Shown one piece after another: positions 9,325 to 19,351 of a stretch of DNA of 64,000 nucleotides (positions within the stretch are counted from its first letter, which is position 1; each line of letters begins with the position of its first letter). Source of the DNA: Lelliottia nimipressuralis (GTDB lineage: Bacteria; Pseudomonadota; Gammaproteobacteria; Enterobacterales; Enterobacteriaceae); assembly GCF_004402045.1 (NCBI RefSeq), contig NZ_SOMG01000002.1, positions 1 through 64,000 on the forward strand. Direction: 5' to 3'. Below the pieces are notes generated by a model. That model searched no databases. It was given only the letters and a program-made list of their open reading frames with translations, and had not been told where the DNA came from. The position numbers and the translations under genes were made by a program.

Positions 9325-10113
9325 ATGCAAACTGTCATCCGCGTCGAGAAACTGAGCAAGACCTTTCATCACAACAAGGCGTTGCATGCCGTTGATCTCA
9401 CCGTGCGGCAGGGTGAAATGGTGGCTCTGCTGGGGCCATCCGGTTCAGGTAAATCCACCCTTCTGCGCCATTTGAGCGGGCTTATCACCAGCGATAAAAC
9501 GCCGCAAAGCAACGTCGAGCTGCTGGGCAATACGGTGCAGCGCGCAGGGCGTCTGGCGGGCGATATCCGCAAGAGCCGCGCCCAGACGGGCTACATCTTC
9601 CAGCAGTTCAACCTGGTGAACCGCCTGACGGTGCTGGAGAACGTGCTGATTGGCGCGCTCGGCAGTACCCCGTTCTGGCGCACCTGTCTTCGCTGGTTCT
9701 CTCCTTCTCAGAAGCAGGAAGCTTTACAGGCGCTGACCCGCGTCGGTATGGCACATTTCGCCCACCAGCGCGTGTCCACCCTGTCTGGTGGACAACAGCA
9801 GCGCGTCGCCATTGCCCGCGCTCTGATGCAGAAAGCGCAAATCATTCTCGCTGACGAACCCATCGCCTCGCTGGACCCGGAGTCCGCCCGCATTGTGATG
9901 GAGACCCTGCACGACATTAACCAGAACGACGGCATCACCGTGGTGGTTACGCTGCATCAGGTGGATTACGCCCTGCGCTACTGCGAACGCATCGTCGCCC
10001 TGCGTCAGGGACACGTGTTCTTTGATGGCGCGAGCCATCAGTTTGATAACGACCGTTTTGACCATCTCTACCGCAGCATTAACCGCGTCGAAGAGAACGC
10101 GCAGGCTGCTTAA
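9325..10113 (+). CDS. phnC: phosphonate ABC transporter ATP-binding protein PhnC
   Basis: The ATPase of the PhnCDE importer for phosphonates and phosphate esters. It is 262 residues long, with Walker [10 protein letters not shown] near 36, a Q-loop, the signature [12 protein letters not shown], Walker [13 protein letters not shown] and a switch histidine (LHQVDYAL). It is the first gene of the C-P lyase operon; phnD starts 24 bases after its stop. Confidence 0.97.
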   Translation: MQTVIRVEKLSKTFHHNKALHAVDLTVRQGEMVALLGPSGSGKSTLLRHLSGLITSDKTPQSNVELLGNTVQRAGRLAGDIRKSRAQTGYIFQQFNLVNRLTVLENVLIGALGSTPFWRTCLRWFSPSQKQEALQALTRVGMAHFAHQRVSTLSGGQQQRVAIARALMQKAQIILADEPIASLDPESARIVMETLHDINQNDGITVVVTLHQVDYALRYCERIVALRQGHVFFDGASHQFDNDRFDHLYRSINRVEENAQAA

Positions 10114-10137
10114 TTAAACCCGATCCGAGGAAAGTAC

Positions 10138-11154
10138 ATGAGCTACAAAGCCGTTGCCGCGCTGGCCTTTACCAGCATGTTCAGCATCAGCACCCTGTTA
10201 AGCCCAGCGTATGCGGAAGAGCAGGAAAAAGCGCTGAACTTCGGCATTATTTCGACGGAATCACAGCAGAACCTGAAACCTCAGTGGGAACCGTTCCTGA
10301 AAGATATGGAAACCAAACTGGGGATCAAAGTGAACGCCTTCTTCGCCCCGGACTACGCGGGCATTATCCAGGGGATGCGCTTTAATAAAGTGGATATCGC
10401 CTGGTACGGCAACCTCTCCGCCATGGAAGCAGTGGACCGCGCGAACGGCCAGGTCTTTGCCCAGACCGTCGCGGCAGATGGCTCCCCGGGCTACTGGAGC
10501 GTGCTGATCGTGAACAAAGACAGCCCGATCAACACCCTCAATGACATGCTTGCCAAACGCAAAGAACTGACCTTTGGCAACGGCGATCCAAACTCTACCT
10601 CTGGTTACCTTGTCCCTGGCTACTACGTCTTCGCCAAAAACAACGCCTCCGCCAGCGAATTCAAACGCACGGTGAACGCCAGCCACGAAACCAATGCCCT
10701 GGCCGTGGCCAACAAGCAGGTGGATGTCGCCACCAACAACACCGAAAACCTCGACAAGCTGAAGACCTCAGCACCGGACAAGCTGAAAGAGATCAAGGTC
10801 ATCTGGAAATCACCGCTGATCCCCGGCGACCCGATTGTGTGGCGTAAAAACCTGTCTGAAAGCACCAAGGACAAGGTGTACGACTTCTTTATGACCTACG
10901 GCAAAACGCCGGAAGAGAAAGCGGTTCTGGCACGTCTGGGCTGGGCACCGTTCCGTCCGTCAAGCGACCTGCAGCTGGTGCCGATTCGCCAGCTGGCGCT
11001 GTTTAAAGAGATGCAGGGCGTGAAGGATAACAAAGGGCTGAAAGACGAGGAGAAGACCAGCAAAGTGGCCACCATTCAGGCCCAGCTGGAAGACCTTGAT
11101 CGTCTGACCGCCGCGCTCGGCGCGATGACCAGCGTGAATAAAGCGGTGCAGTAA
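10138..11154 (+). CDS. phnD: phosphonate-binding periplasmic protein PhnD
   Basis: The periplasmic substrate-binding protein of PhnCDE, 338 residues. A signal peptide runs to about residue 26 (cleavage after PAYA). The mature part has the PhnD/SsuA-like fold with FAPDYAGIIQGMRF and WYGNLSA near the ligand pocket. In E. coli it binds 2-aminoethylphosphonate tightly. Confidence 0.97.
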   Translation: MSYKAVAALAFTSMFSISTLLSPAYAEEQEKALNFGIISTESQQNLKPQWEPFLKDMETKLGIKVNAFFAPDYAGIIQGMRFNKVDIAWYGNLSAMEAVDRANGQVFAQTVAADGSPGYWSVLIVNKDSPINTLNDMLAKRKELTFGNGDPNSTSGYLVPGYYVFAKNNASASEFKRTVNASHETNALAVANKQVDVATNNTENLDKLKTSAPDKLKEIKVIWKSPLIPGDPIVWRKNLSESTKDKVYDFFMTYGKTPEEKAVLARLGWAPFRPSSDLQLVPIRQLALFKEMQGVKDNKGLKDEEKTSKVATIQAQLEDLDRLTAALGAMTSVNKAVQ

Positions 11155-11159
11155 CTCTT

Positions 11160-11233
11160 CGCCCGGTGGCGCTGCGCTTACCGGGCCTACGGTACGGATT
11201 GTAGGCCGGATAAGCGTAGCGCCATCCGGCAAA
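11160..11233. repeat. REP pair (BIME) between phnD and phnE
   Basis: CGCCCGGTGGCGCTGCGCTT from 11160 and GTAGGCCGGATAAGCGTAGC from 11201 face each other in the 100 bases between phnD and phnE. Being inside the operon, the pair may lower phnE expression or stabilise the abundant phnD message, as with other binding-protein genes. Confidence 0.87.
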
Positions 11234-11254
11234 CCAGGACCCACGGAGTAACAT

Positions 11255-12034
11255 ATGCAAACCATTACCCTCCCGCCGCCGAAGCGCAGCTGGTTCTCGC
11301 TAATAAGCTGGGCCATCCTGCTGGCGGTGCTGGTTATCTCGTGGAAAGGCGCGGAAATGGACCCGCTGCTGCTCTTCAAAGACGCGGGCAACATGGCGAC
11401 CTTCGCCGCCGATTTCTTCCCGCCGGACTTCAGCCAGTGGCAGGACTACCTCAGCGAAATGGCGGTCACCCTGCAAATCGCCGTCTGGGGTACCGCGCTT
11501 GCCGTCATTCTCTCTATTCCATTTGGCCTGATGAGCGCCGAAAACATCGTGCCATGGTGGGTATACCAGCCCATGCGTCGCCTGATGGACGCCTGTCGCG
11601 CTATCAACGAAATGGTGTTTGCGATGCTGTTCGTGGTGGCCGTCGGCCTCGGTCCGTTCGCGGGTGTGATGGCGCTGTTCATTCACACCACCGGCGTGCT
11701 CTCCAAGCTGCTCTCGGAGGCGGTTGAAGCCATCGAGCCCGGCCCGGTGGAAGGCATCCGCGCCACGGGTGCCAACAAAATCGAAGAGATCCTCTACGGC
11801 GTTTTGCCGCAGGTGATGCCGCTGCTGATCTCCTACTCCCTGTACCGCTTTGAATCCAACGTCCGCTCCGCCACCGTCGTCGGCATGGTCGGCGCAGGCG
11901 GGATTGGCGTCACCCTGTGGGAAGCGATTCGCGGTTTCCAGTTCCAGCAAACCTGCGCCCTGATGGTGCTCATCATCGTCACCGTCAGCCTGCTGGATTT
12001 CCTCTCTCAACGTTTGCGTAAGCACTTCATCTGA
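11255..12034 (+). CDS. phnE: phosphonate ABC transporter permease PhnE
   Basis: The inner-membrane permease of PhnCDE, 259 residues. It has an N-terminal hydrophobic segment followed by a binding-protein-dependent permease domain with the EAA-type loop [20 protein letters not shown]. The frame is intact here. In E. coli K-12 an 8-base duplication disrupts phnE and makes phosphonate use cryptic, so this strain should not carry that defect. Confidence 0.96.
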   Translation: MQTITLPPPKRSWFSLISWAILLAVLVISWKGAEMDPLLLFKDAGNMATFAADFFPPDFSQWQDYLSEMAVTLQIAVWGTALAVILSIPFGLMSAENIVPWWVYQPMRRLMDACRAINEMVFAMLFVVAVGLGPFAGVMALFIHTTGVLSKLLSEAVEAIEPGPVEGIRATGANKIEEILYGVLPQVMPLLISYSLYRFESNVRSATVVGMVGAGGIGVTLWEAIRGFQFQQTCALMVLIIVTVSLLDFLSQRLRKHFI

Positions 12035-12054
12035 GAAGCGAGGCTTTGTTTTAT

Positions 12055-12780
12055 ATGCACTTATCCAGACATCCGACCAGTTACCCCACCCGCTGGCAAG
12101 AAATTGCGGCAAAGCTCGAAGTGGAACTGCGCACGCACTACCGCTGCGGAGACTACCTGCCAGCAGAACAACAGCTTGCTGACCGCTACGAAGTGAACCG
12201 CCACACCCTGCGCCGCGCCATTGACCAGCTGGTCGAGCGCGGCTGGGTGCAGCGCCGCCAGGGCGTGGGCGTCCTGGTGCTGATGCGCCCGTTCGACTAC
12301 CCGCTAAACGCCCAGGCGCGCTTTAGCCAGAACCTGCTGGACCAGGGCAGCCACCCGACCAGTGAAAAACTGCTCTCGGTATTGCGTCCGGCCTCCAGCC
12401 ATGTGGCGGACGCGCTGGGCATTCAGGAAGGCGATAACGTCATCCATCTGCGCACGTTGCGCCGGGTCAACGGCGTCGCGGTCTGTCAGATAGACCACTA
12501 CTTCGCGGACCTCGCCCTCTGGCCGGTGCTGCAGCATTTCTCCAGCGGCTCGCTGCATGATTTTCTTCAGGGTGCGACAGGCATTGCGCTTAAGCGTACC
12601 CAGACGCGCATCAGCGCCCGCCGGGCGCAGGCAAAAGAGAGCAAGGTGCTGGAAATCCCCAACATGGCTCCGCTGCTCTGCGTGCGCACGCTCAACCACC
12701 GTGACGGTGAGGTCAATGCGACGGAATACTCCGTCAGCCTGACCCGCGCCGACATGATCGAATTCACCATGGAGCACTGA
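12055..12780 (+). CDS. phnF: GntR/HutC-family regulator PhnF
   Basis: A 241-residue transcription factor: N-terminal GntR winged helix (about residues 10-75, with RYEVNRHTLRRAIDQL as recognition helix) and a C-terminal UTRA ligand domain ending in TEYSVSLTRADMIEF. The start at 12055 (MHLSRHPTS) matches E. coli; an in-frame ATG nine bases earlier is rejected. Its stop directly abuts the phnG start. It probably senses a phosphonate-derived ligand; its target is not evident. Confidence 0.95.
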   Translation: MHLSRHPTSYPTRWQEIAAKLEVELRTHYRCGDYLPAEQQLADRYEVNRHTLRRAIDQLVERGWVQRRQGVGVLVLMRPFDYPLNAQARFSQNLLDQGSHPTSEKLLSVLRPASSHVADALGIQEGDNVIHLRTLRRVNGVAVCQIDHYFADLALWPVLQHFSSGSLHDFLQGATGIALKRTQTRISARRAQAKESKVLEIPNMAPLLCVRTLNHRDGEVNATEYSVSLTRADMIEFTMEH

Positions 12781-13233
12781 ATGCACTTCGACACCGCCAC
12801 CCGACAGCGCTGGATGCGCGTACTTGCTCACAGTCAGCCCGCTGCGCTGTCTGCCCGCATGAACGCCCTTAGCCTGGCGCCCGATTACGACACCCTCCGC
12901 CCCCCGGAGATCGGCCTCGTTCAGATCCAGGCGCGCATGGGCGGTACCGGCGAGCGCTTCTTCGCCGGAGATGCCACCCTCACCCGCGCAGCGATCCGCC
13001 TGAACAGCGGCACGCTGGGTTACAGCTACGTGCTGGGGCGCGATAAAGCGCACGCCGAGCGCTGCGCGGTGATCGACGCGCTTTTACAGGAACAATCGCA
13101 TTTCCAGACCCTGATGGAAACCCTTATTGCCCCGCTGGAAGCTGACCGCGCCGCACGAATTGCCGCACGTCAGGCCGAAGTGAATACCAGCCGGGTCGAC
13201 TTCTTTACGCTCGTTCGCGGAGACAACGTATGA
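12781..13233 (+). CDS. phnG: C-P lyase core subunit PhnG
   Basis: A 150-residue subunit of the PhnGHIJ core complex. With PhnI it is needed for attaching the phosphonate to ribose-1 of ATP. It contains the conserved [17 protein letters not shown] end (here [17 protein letters not shown]). It begins directly after phnF and overlaps phnH by four bases, so the genes are translationally coupled. Confidence 0.97.
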   Translation: MHFDTATRQRWMRVLAHSQPAALSARMNALSLAPDYDTLRPPEIGLVQIQARMGGTGERFFAGDATLTRAAIRLNSGTLGYSYVLGRDKAHAERCAVIDALLQEQSHFQTLMETLIAPLEADRAARIAARQAEVNTSRVDFFTLVRGDNV

Positions 13234-13814
13234 CGCTTCAACCTGCTTTTACCCTGGCCGTCCAGGATGCCCAACACAGTTTTCGTCGCCTGCTGAAAGC
13301 CATGAGCGAGCCGGGTGTGATCGTCTCGCTGCACCAGCTCTCTCAGGGCTGGCTGCCGTTAAATCTGGCCACCACCAGCGTACTGCTGACCCTGGCCGAC
13401 AACGACACCCCTGTGTGGCTTTCGGGCGCACTGTCGAACGATATCGCCAGCCAGAACCTGCGTTTTCACACCAGCGCCCCGCTGGTTGAGCAACCCCGGC
13501 AGGCCGTCTTTGCCGTGGCCGACGAACAAATCAGCCACGAGCAGCTCAACGCCCTGAGCGAGGGCAGCGCAGTGGCTCCGGAGACCAGCGCCACCTTGAT
13601 TTTGCAGGTTTCAAGCCTGAGCGGTGGCCGCATGCTGCGCCTGACCGGTGCGGGCATTGCGGATGAACGCATGGTCGCGCCGCAGCTGCCAGAGTGCATC
13701 ATTCATGAGCTGACCGAGCGTCCGCACCCGTTCCCGCTGGGCATTGACCTGATCCTGACCTGCGGCGAGCGCCTGCTGGCAATCCCTCGGACCACCCACG
13801 TGGAGGTGTGCTGA
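13230..13814 (+). CDS. phnH: C-P lyase core subunit PhnH
   Basis: A 194-residue PhnGHIJ subunit. The family fold resembles PLP-dependent transferases but lacks the cofactor-binding lysine, and it has a structural role in the core complex. The conserved block [12 protein letters not shown] is near residue 20. It is coupled to phnG (four-base overlap) and phnI (the base at 13814 is shared). Confidence 0.96.
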   Translation: MTLQPAFTLAVQDAQHSFRRLLKAMSEPGVIVSLHQLSQGWLPLNLATTSVLLTLADNDTPVWLSGALSNDIASQNLRFHTSAPLVEQPRQAVFAVADEQISHEQLNALSEGSAVAPETSATLILQVSSLSGGRMLRLTGAGIADERMVAPQLPECIIHELTERPHPFPLGIDLILTCGERLLAIPRTTHVEVC

Positions 13815-14878
13815 TGTACGTTGCCGTCAAAGGGGGCGAAAAGGCCATCGCCGCCGCCCATGCGCTACAGGCGCACAGACGACGGGGCGATGAATGGCTT
13901 CCTGAGCTGAACGTCGCCCAGATTGAGCAGCAGCTAAACCTCGCCGTCGATCGGGTGATGACCGAGGGCGGTATCGCCGACCGTGAACTGGCGGCGCTGG
14001 CCCTGAAGCAGGCCAGCGGCGATAACGTGGAAGCCATCTTTCTGCTGCGCGCCTACCGCACCACGCTTGCCAAACTGGCGGTGAGCGAGCCGGTCAATAC
14101 GGCGGAGATGCGCCTGGAGCGTCGCATTTCAGCGGTGTACAAAGATATTCCCGGCGGCCAATTGCTTGGCCCCACCTATGACTACACCCATCGCCTGCTG
14201 GATTTCACTCTGCTGGCGAACGGCGAAACGCCGCCGCTCAGCACCTCTGACGCCGAACAAGAGTCGTCTCCCCACGTCTTCAGCCTGCTGGCGAAACAGG
14301 GTCTGGCGAAGGCGGAAGAGGACTCAGGCGCGCAGCCGGATGATATCACCCATACGCCGCCGGTTTACCCGTGCTCGCGATCGTCGCGCCTGCAGCAGCT
14401 GATGCGCGGCGACGAAGGCTATCTGCTGGCGCTGGCCTACTCCACCCAGCGCGGCTACGGGCGCAACCACCCGTTTGCGGCTGAGATTCGTAGCGGCTAT
14501 ATCGACGTTGAAATCGTGCCGGAAGAGCTGGGTTTTGCGGTGAACGTCGGCGAACTGCTGATGACCGAGTGTGAAATGGTCAACGGTTTCGTCGCACCAG
14601 AAGACGAGGCTCCGCACTTTACCCGCGGCTACGGGCTGGTGTTTGGCCTCGGCGAGCGCAAAGCCATGGCAATGGCGCTGGTCGACCGCGCCCTGCAGGC
14701 ACCGGACTACGGCGAACACATTGCAGGCCCGGCGCAGGACGAAGAGTTTGTGCTGGCCCACGCGGACAACGTAGAAGCGGCGGGTTTCGTCTCGCACCTC
14801 AAGCTGCCGCACTACGTTGATTTCCAGGCCGAACTGGAACTGCTGAAACGCCTGCAACGGGAGCGTAAACATGGCTAA
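13814..14878 (+). CDS. phnI: C-P lyase core subunit PhnI (nucleosidase component)
   Basis: A 354-residue protein, the same length as E. coli PhnI. With PhnG, PhnH and PhnL it displaces adenine from ATP by phosphonate to give a 5-triphospho-alpha-ribosyl-phosphonate. Conserved blocks include YVAVKGGEKAI at the N-terminus and PVYPCSRSSRLQQLMRGDEG in the middle. The ATG at 13814 overlaps the phnH TGA. Its end overlaps phnJ by eight bases. Confidence 0.97.
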   Translation: MYVAVKGGEKAIAAAHALQAHRRRGDEWLPELNVAQIEQQLNLAVDRVMTEGGIADRELAALALKQASGDNVEAIFLLRAYRTTLAKLAVSEPVNTAEMRLERRISAVYKDIPGGQLLGPTYDYTHRLLDFTLLANGETPPLSTSDAEQESSPHVFSLLAKQGLAKAEEDSGAQPDDITHTPPVYPCSRSSRLQQLMRGDEGYLLALAYSTQRGYGRNHPFAAEIRSGYIDVEIVPEELGFAVNVGELLMTECEMVNGFVAPEDEAPHFTRGYGLVFGLGERKAMAMALVDRALQAPDYGEHIAGPAQDEEFVLAHADNVEAAGFVSHLKLPHYVDFQAELELLKRLQRERKHG

Positions 14879-15716
14879 CTTAAGCGGCTACAACTTTGCC
14901 TATCTGGATGAGCAAACCAAACGCATGATCCGCCGCGCCATACTCAAAGCGGTCGCCATTCCGGGTTATCAGGTGCCGTTCGGCGGCCGCGAAATGCCGA
15001 TGCCTTACGGCTGGGGTACCGGCGGTATCCAGCTCACCGCCAGCGTGATCGGCGAAGCAGACGTGCTGAAAGTGATCGACCAGGGCGCGGACGACACCAC
15101 CAACGCCGTGTCGATCCGCAACTTCTTTCAGCGCGTAACGGGCGTTAATACCACCGAAAAAACCGAAGATGCGACGCTGATCCAGACCCGTCACCGCATT
15201 CCGGAAACCCCGCTCACCGAAGATCAGATTTTGATTTTCCAGGTGCCGATCCCGGAGCCGCTGCGCTTTATCGAGCCGCGCGAAACGGAAACCCGCACCA
15301 TGCACGCCCTGGAAGAGTACGGCGTGATGCAGGTGAAGCTGTATGAGGATATCGCCCGCTTCGGCCATATCGCCACCACCTACGCCTACCCGGTGAAGGT
15401 GAACGGGCGCTACGTCATGGACCCGTCGCCGATCCCGAAGTTCGACAACCCGAAAATGGACATGATGCCCGCCCTGCAGCTGTTTGGCGCCGGGCGCGAA
15501 AAACGCATCTACGCCGTCCCGCCTTACACCCGGGTGGAGAGCCTGGATTTCGACGATCACCCGTTTACGGTGCAGGAGTGGGACGAGCCGTGCGCCATCT
15601 GCGGTTCGAAGCATAGCTATCTCGATGAAGTGGTGCTGGATGACACGGGCAAACGGATGTTTGTCTGCTCCGACACCGATTATTGCCGCCAACAGAGCGA
15701 GGCGAACAGCCAATGA
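14871..15716 (+). CDS. phnJ: C-P lyase PhnJ (radical SAM, C-P bond cleavage)
   Basis: The catalytic subunit that cleaves the carbon-phosphorus bond with S-adenosylmethionine and a 4Fe-4S cluster, giving a cyclic ribose phosphate and the alkane. It is 281 residues long. Cys241, Cys244, Cys266 and Cys272 sit at the same positions as the cluster-binding and catalytic cysteines of E. coli PhnJ, so the enzyme should be active. It overlaps phnI and phnK. Confidence 0.98.
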   Translation: MANLSGYNFAYLDEQTKRMIRRAILKAVAIPGYQVPFGGREMPMPYGWGTGGIQLTASVIGEADVLKVIDQGADDTTNAVSIRNFFQRVTGVNTTEKTEDATLIQTRHRIPETPLTEDQILIFQVPIPEPLRFIEPRETETRTMHALEEYGVMQVKLYEDIARFGHIATTYAYPVKVNGRYVMDPSPIPKFDNPKMDMMPALQLFGAGREKRIYAVPPYTRVESLDFDDHPFTVQEWDEPCAICGSKHSYLDEVVLDDTGKRMFVCSDTDYCRQQSEANSQ

Positions 15717-16468
15717 AACCGCTGCTTTCGGTTAATCACCTGACTCACCTTTATGCGCCGGGCAAAGGCTTCAGCGACGTGTCGTTCGAACTCTGGCCGG
15801 GGGAAGTGCTGGGCATTGTCGGCGAGTCCGGCTCCGGCAAAACCACGCTGCTGAAGTCCATCTCCGCGCGCCTGACGCCGCAAAATGGCGACATTTTGTA
15901 TAACGGCGTGTCGCTGTATGGCATGAGCGAAGCCGAACGCCGCCGCCTGCTGCGCACCGAGTGGGGCGTGGTGCATCAGCACCCGATGGACGGCCTGCGC
16001 CGTCAGGTCTCGGCGGGAGGCAACATCGGCGAGCGGCTGATGGCGACCGGCGCACGCCACTACGGCAACATCCGCGCCACGGCGCAGCACTGGCTGGAGG
16101 AAGTTGAAATCCCCGCGTCACGCATCGATGACCTGCCCACCACCTTCTCCGGCGGCATGCAGCAGCGCCTGCAGATTGCCCGCAATCTGGTCACTCACCC
16201 GAAGCTGGTGTTTATGGATGAACCCACCGGCGGGCTGGATGTGTCCGTGCAGGCGCGCCTGCTCGACCTGCTGCGCGGCCTGGTGGTGGAACTGAACCTG
16301 GCGGTGGTGATTGTCACCCATGATTTAGGCGTTGCGCGCCTGCTGGCGGACCGTCTGCTGGTGATGAAGCAGGGTCAGGTGGTGGAAAGTGGGTTAACCG
16401 ACCGCGTGCTCGACGATCCCCACCATCCATATACCCAGCTGCTGGTGTCGTCCGTGCTGCAGAATTGA
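15713..16468 (+). CDS. phnK: C-P lyase-associated ABC ATPase PhnK
   Basis: A 251-residue ABC-type ATPase that binds the PhnGHIJ core rather than a membrane permease. Walker A GESGSGKTTLL near 37, signature FSGGMQQRLQIA, Walker B LVFMDEPTGGLD and an H-loop (VIVTHDLGVARLLADR). The start at 15713 overlaps the phnJ stop; an in-frame ATG 30 bases upstream lies deep in phnJ and is not used. Confidence 0.96.
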   Translation: MKPLLSVNHLTHLYAPGKGFSDVSFELWPGEVLGIVGESGSGKTTLLKSISARLTPQNGDILYNGVSLYGMSEAERRRLLRTEWGVVHQHPMDGLRRQVSAGGNIGERLMATGARHYGNIRATAQHWLEEVEIPASRIDDLPTTFSGGMQQRLQIARNLVTHPKLVFMDEPTGGLDVSVQARLLDLLRGLVVELNLAVVIVTHDLGVARLLADRLLVMKQGQVVESGLTDRVLDDPHHPYTQLLVSSVLQN

Positions 16469-16469
16469 G

Positions 16470-16534
16470 TGCGCCACCCGGCAAAACGAACACCGTACCT
16501 TGTAGGCCGGGTAAGCGAAGCGCCACCCGGCATG
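16470..16534. repeat. REP element and fragment between phnK and phnL
   Basis: A fragment GCGCCACCCGGC from 16471 and a fuller copy starting TGTAGGCCGGGTAAGCGAAG at 16501. This is the third REP insertion around or within the phn operon. Confidence 0.8.
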
Positions 16535-16553
16535 ACCCCCTCGCGAGGCCAAC

Positions 16554-17234
16554 ATGATCCACGTTGAAAATGTCAGTAAAACCTTCGTGCTCCACCAGCA
16601 AAATGGCGTGCGCCTGCCGGTGCTGCAAAATGCCTCTCTGAAGGTCAGCAGCGGCGAATGCGTGGTGCTGCACGGCCATTCCGGCAGCGGGAAATCCACC
16701 CTGCTGCGCTCCCTGTATGCCAACTACCTGCCTGACGAAGGACACATCCATATTCGCCACGGCGATGAGTGGGTAGACCTGGTTCAGGCCCCCGCGCGAA
16801 AGGTGCTGGACGTGCGCCGCTCGACGATCGGCTGGGTGAGCCAGTTTCTGCGGGTGATCCCGCGGATCTCCGCCCTGGACGTGGTCATGCAGCCGCTGCT
16901 GGATCTCGGCGTACCGCGTGAAGCCTGCGCCGCCAAAGCCGCCAGCCTGCTGACGCACCTCAACGTGCCCGAGCGCCTGTGGCATCTCGCTCCGTCGACC
17001 TTTTCCGGCGGCGAGCAGCAGCGCGTCAACATCGCCCGCGGCTTTATCGTCGACTACCCGATTTTACTTCTGGATGAACCCACTGCCTCGCTCGACGGTA
17101 AAAACAGCGCGGCGGTGGTGGAGTTGATCGAACAGGCCAAAGCGCGCGGCGCGGCGATCGTCGGGATCTTCCACGACGAAAGCGTTCGCACCCGCGTCGC
17201 GGACAGACTGCACCCGATGGGGACAAACGCATGA
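16554..17234 (+). CDS. phnL: C-P lyase-associated ABC ATPase PhnL
   Basis: A 226-residue ABC-type ATPase required with PhnGHI for formation of the ribose-phosphonate. Walker [12 protein letters not shown] near 42, signature [12 protein letters not shown], Walker [12 protein letters not shown] and an H-loop in GIFHDESV. It overlaps phnM by four bases. Confidence 0.96.
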   Translation: MIHVENVSKTFVLHQQNGVRLPVLQNASLKVSSGECVVLHGHSGSGKSTLLRSLYANYLPDEGHIHIRHGDEWVDLVQAPARKVLDVRRSTIGWVSQFLRVIPRISALDVVMQPLLDLGVPREACAAKAASLLTHLNVPERLWHLAPSTFSGGEQQRVNIARGFIVDYPILLLDEPTASLDGKNSAAVVELIEQAKARGAAIVGIFHDESVRTRVADRLHPMGTNA

Positions 17235-18367
17235 TTATCAATAACGTCAAGCTGGTGCTGGAAAACGAAGTCGTTGATGGCTCGATTGAAGTCCGGGACG
17301 GCGTCATCCGCGCATTTGCCGAAACCCAAAGCCGTACCCCTGAAGCGATGGACGGTGAAGGCGGCTGGCTGCTGCCGGGGCTGATTGAGCTGCATACCGA
17401 TAATCTGGACAAATTTTTCACGCCTCGCCCGAAGGTGGACTGGCCCGCGCATTCGGCCATGAGCAGCCACGACGCGCTGATGGTTGCCAGCGGCATCACT
17501 ACCGTGCTGGACGCGGTGGCGATTGGCGACGTGCGCGACGGCGGCGATCGGCTGGAAAACCTGGAGAAGATGATCAACGCCGTGGAAGAGACGCAAAAAT
17601 GCGGCCTCAACCGCGCCGAGCACCGTCTGCATCTGCGCTGCGAGCTGCCGCACCACACCACCCTGCCGCTGTTTGAAAAGCTGGTCGGCCGCGAGCCGGT
17701 CTCGCTGGTTTCCCTGATGGACCATTCACCGGGGCAGCGCCAGTTCGCCAATATTGAGAAGTATCGCGAATACTATCAGGGCAAATATTCTCTCAACGAT
17801 GCGGAGATGGCCCGTTACGAAGAAGAACAGCTAGCGCTCGCGGCGCGGTGGTCGCAGCCGAACCGCCTCGCCATTGCCGCCCTCTGCCGCGATCGCAATA
17901 TTGCGCTAGCCAGCCACGACGACGCCACGCACGATCATGTGCTCGAATCCCATCAGCTTGGCAGCGTGATCGCGGAATTTCCCACCACGTTTGAAGCCGC
18001 CGAAGCCTCGCGCAAGCACGGCATGAACGTGCTGATGGGCGCACCAAATATCGTTCGCGGTGGCTCGCACTCCGGCAACGTGGCGGCAAGCAAACTCGCC
18101 TCACTTGGCCTGCTGGATATCCTCTCGTCCGACTACTACCCTGCCAGCCTGCTGGACGCGGCGTTCCGGGTGGCGAACGACGAGGGCAACCGCTTCACCT
18201 TGCCGCAGGCCATTCGCCTGGTGACGAAAAACCCGGCCTCGGCGCTTAATCTGCAGGATCGCGGCGAGATAGCTGAGGGTAAACGTGCGGATCTGGTGCT
18301 GGCCCACCGCAAGGGCGAGCACGTTCATATCGACCACGTCTGGCGTCAGGGAAAACGGGTGTTCTGA
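17231..18367 (+). CDS. phnM: triphosphoribosyl-phosphonate diphosphatase PhnM
   Basis: A 378-residue amidohydrolase-fold metalloenzyme that removes pyrophosphate from 5-triphospho-alpha-ribosyl-phosphonate to make the PhnJ substrate. Metal ligands are visible in [11 protein letters not shown] (near 56) and in the C-terminal half at [10 protein letters not shown]. It ends with a beta-sandwich strand ([20 protein letters not shown]). It overlaps phnN by one base. Confidence 0.97.
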   Translation: MIINNVKLVLENEVVDGSIEVRDGVIRAFAETQSRTPEAMDGEGGWLLPGLIELHTDNLDKFFTPRPKVDWPAHSAMSSHDALMVASGITTVLDAVAIGDVRDGGDRLENLEKMINAVEETQKCGLNRAEHRLHLRCELPHHTTLPLFEKLVGREPVSLVSLMDHSPGQRQFANIEKYREYYQGKYSLNDAEMARYEEEQLALAARWSQPNRLAIAALCRDRNIALASHDDATHDHVLESHQLGSVIAEFPTTFEAAEASRKHGMNVLMGAPNIVRGGSHSGNVAASKLASLGLLDILSSDYYPASLLDAAFRVANDEGNRFTLPQAIRLVTKNPASALNLQDRGEIAEGKRADLVLAHRKGEHVHIDHVWRQGKRVF

Positions 18368-18915
18368 TGGGAAGACTCATCTGGTTAATGGGGCCGTCCG
18401 GCTCCGGTAAGGACAGCCTGCTGTCCACCTTACGACAGCGGGAACACCCGCAGCTGCTGGTCGCGCATCGCTATATTACCCGCGCGGCCAACGCCGGGAG
18501 TGAAAACCATATCGCCCTGAGCGAGCAGGAGTTTTTCACCCGTGCCGGGCAAAACCTGCTGGCGCTGAGCTGGCACGCCAACGGCTACTACTACGGGATC
18601 GGCATTGAGATTGACCTGTGGCTGCATGCGGGGTTCGACGTGCTGGTCAACGGCTCACGCGCGCATCTGCCACAAGCGCGCGCCCGCTACGAGGCGGCCC
18701 TGCTGCCGGTCTGTCTGCAGGTTTCGCCGGACGTCCTGCGCAGCCGCCTGCTGAACCGGGGCCGTGAATCCGCCCGCGAGATAGACCAGCGGCTTGAGCG
18801 TGCGGCCCGCTATACCCCTTCAGACTGTCACATCCTCAATAACGACGGAAGTTTGCTACAGTCAGTCGATACCTTTTTATCGCTTATCCGTCAGAAGGAG
18901 AACCAGCATGCCTGA
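18367..18915 (+). CDS. phnN: ribose 1,5-bisphosphokinase PhnN
   Basis: A 182-residue guanylate-kinase-like enzyme that converts ribose 1,5-bisphosphate to PRPP, linking C-P lyase products to nucleotide metabolism. The P-loop [11 protein letters not shown] is at residues 9-19. The last eight bases overlap phnO. Confidence 0.96.
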   Translation: MGRLIWLMGPSGSGKDSLLSTLRQREHPQLLVAHRYITRAANAGSENHIALSEQEFFTRAGQNLLALSWHANGYYYGIGIEIDLWLHAGFDVLVNGSRAHLPQARARYEAALLPVCLQVSPDVLRSRLLNRGRESAREIDQRLERAARYTPSDCHILNNDGSLLQSVDTFLSLIRQKENQHA

Positions 18916-19342
18916 CTGCACGCTTCGCCCCGCCACCGCAGACGATGCGCAAATCGTTTACGCGTTAATCTGCGAGTTAAAGCAGGCCGAGTTCGATCGC
19001 CAGGCGTTTCACGCGGGCTATCTTGCCAATCTGCAGGATCGCAACATGCGCTACCAGCTTGCAGAAATGGACGGGCAGGCCATCGGCATGATCGGCCTGC
19101 ACCTGCAGTTTCATCTCCATCACGCGCGCTGGATCGGCGAGATCCAGGAGCTGGTAGTGATGCCGCAGGCGCGCGGGTTGAAGGTGGGTAGCCAGTTGCT
19201 GGCCTGGGCGGAAGGGGTGGCACGAGAGGCTGGCGCAGAGCTGACCGAACTCTCCACCAGCGTCAAGCGCACCGACGCACACCGTTTTTACGTTCGTGAA
19301 GGGTATACGCAGAGCCATTTTCGATTCACCAAACCACTGTAG
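18908..19342 (+). CDS. phnO: aminoalkylphosphonate N-acetyltransferase PhnO
   Basis: A 144-residue GNAT enzyme that acetylates aminoalkylphosphonates, such as aminomethylphosphonate, before C-P cleavage. The acetyl-CoA loop is visible around [20 protein letters not shown]. The start at 18908 ([10 protein letters not shown]) gives the same length as E. coli PhnO; the longer frame into phnN is a shadow. Confidence 0.95.
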   Translation: MPDCTLRPATADDAQIVYALICELKQAEFDRQAFHAGYLANLQDRNMRYQLAEMDGQAIGMIGLHLQFHLHHARWIGEIQELVVMPQARGLKVGSQLLAWAEGVAREAGAELTELSTSVKRTDAHRFYVREGYTQSHFRFTKPL

Positions 19343-19351
19343 AGGTGTGCG

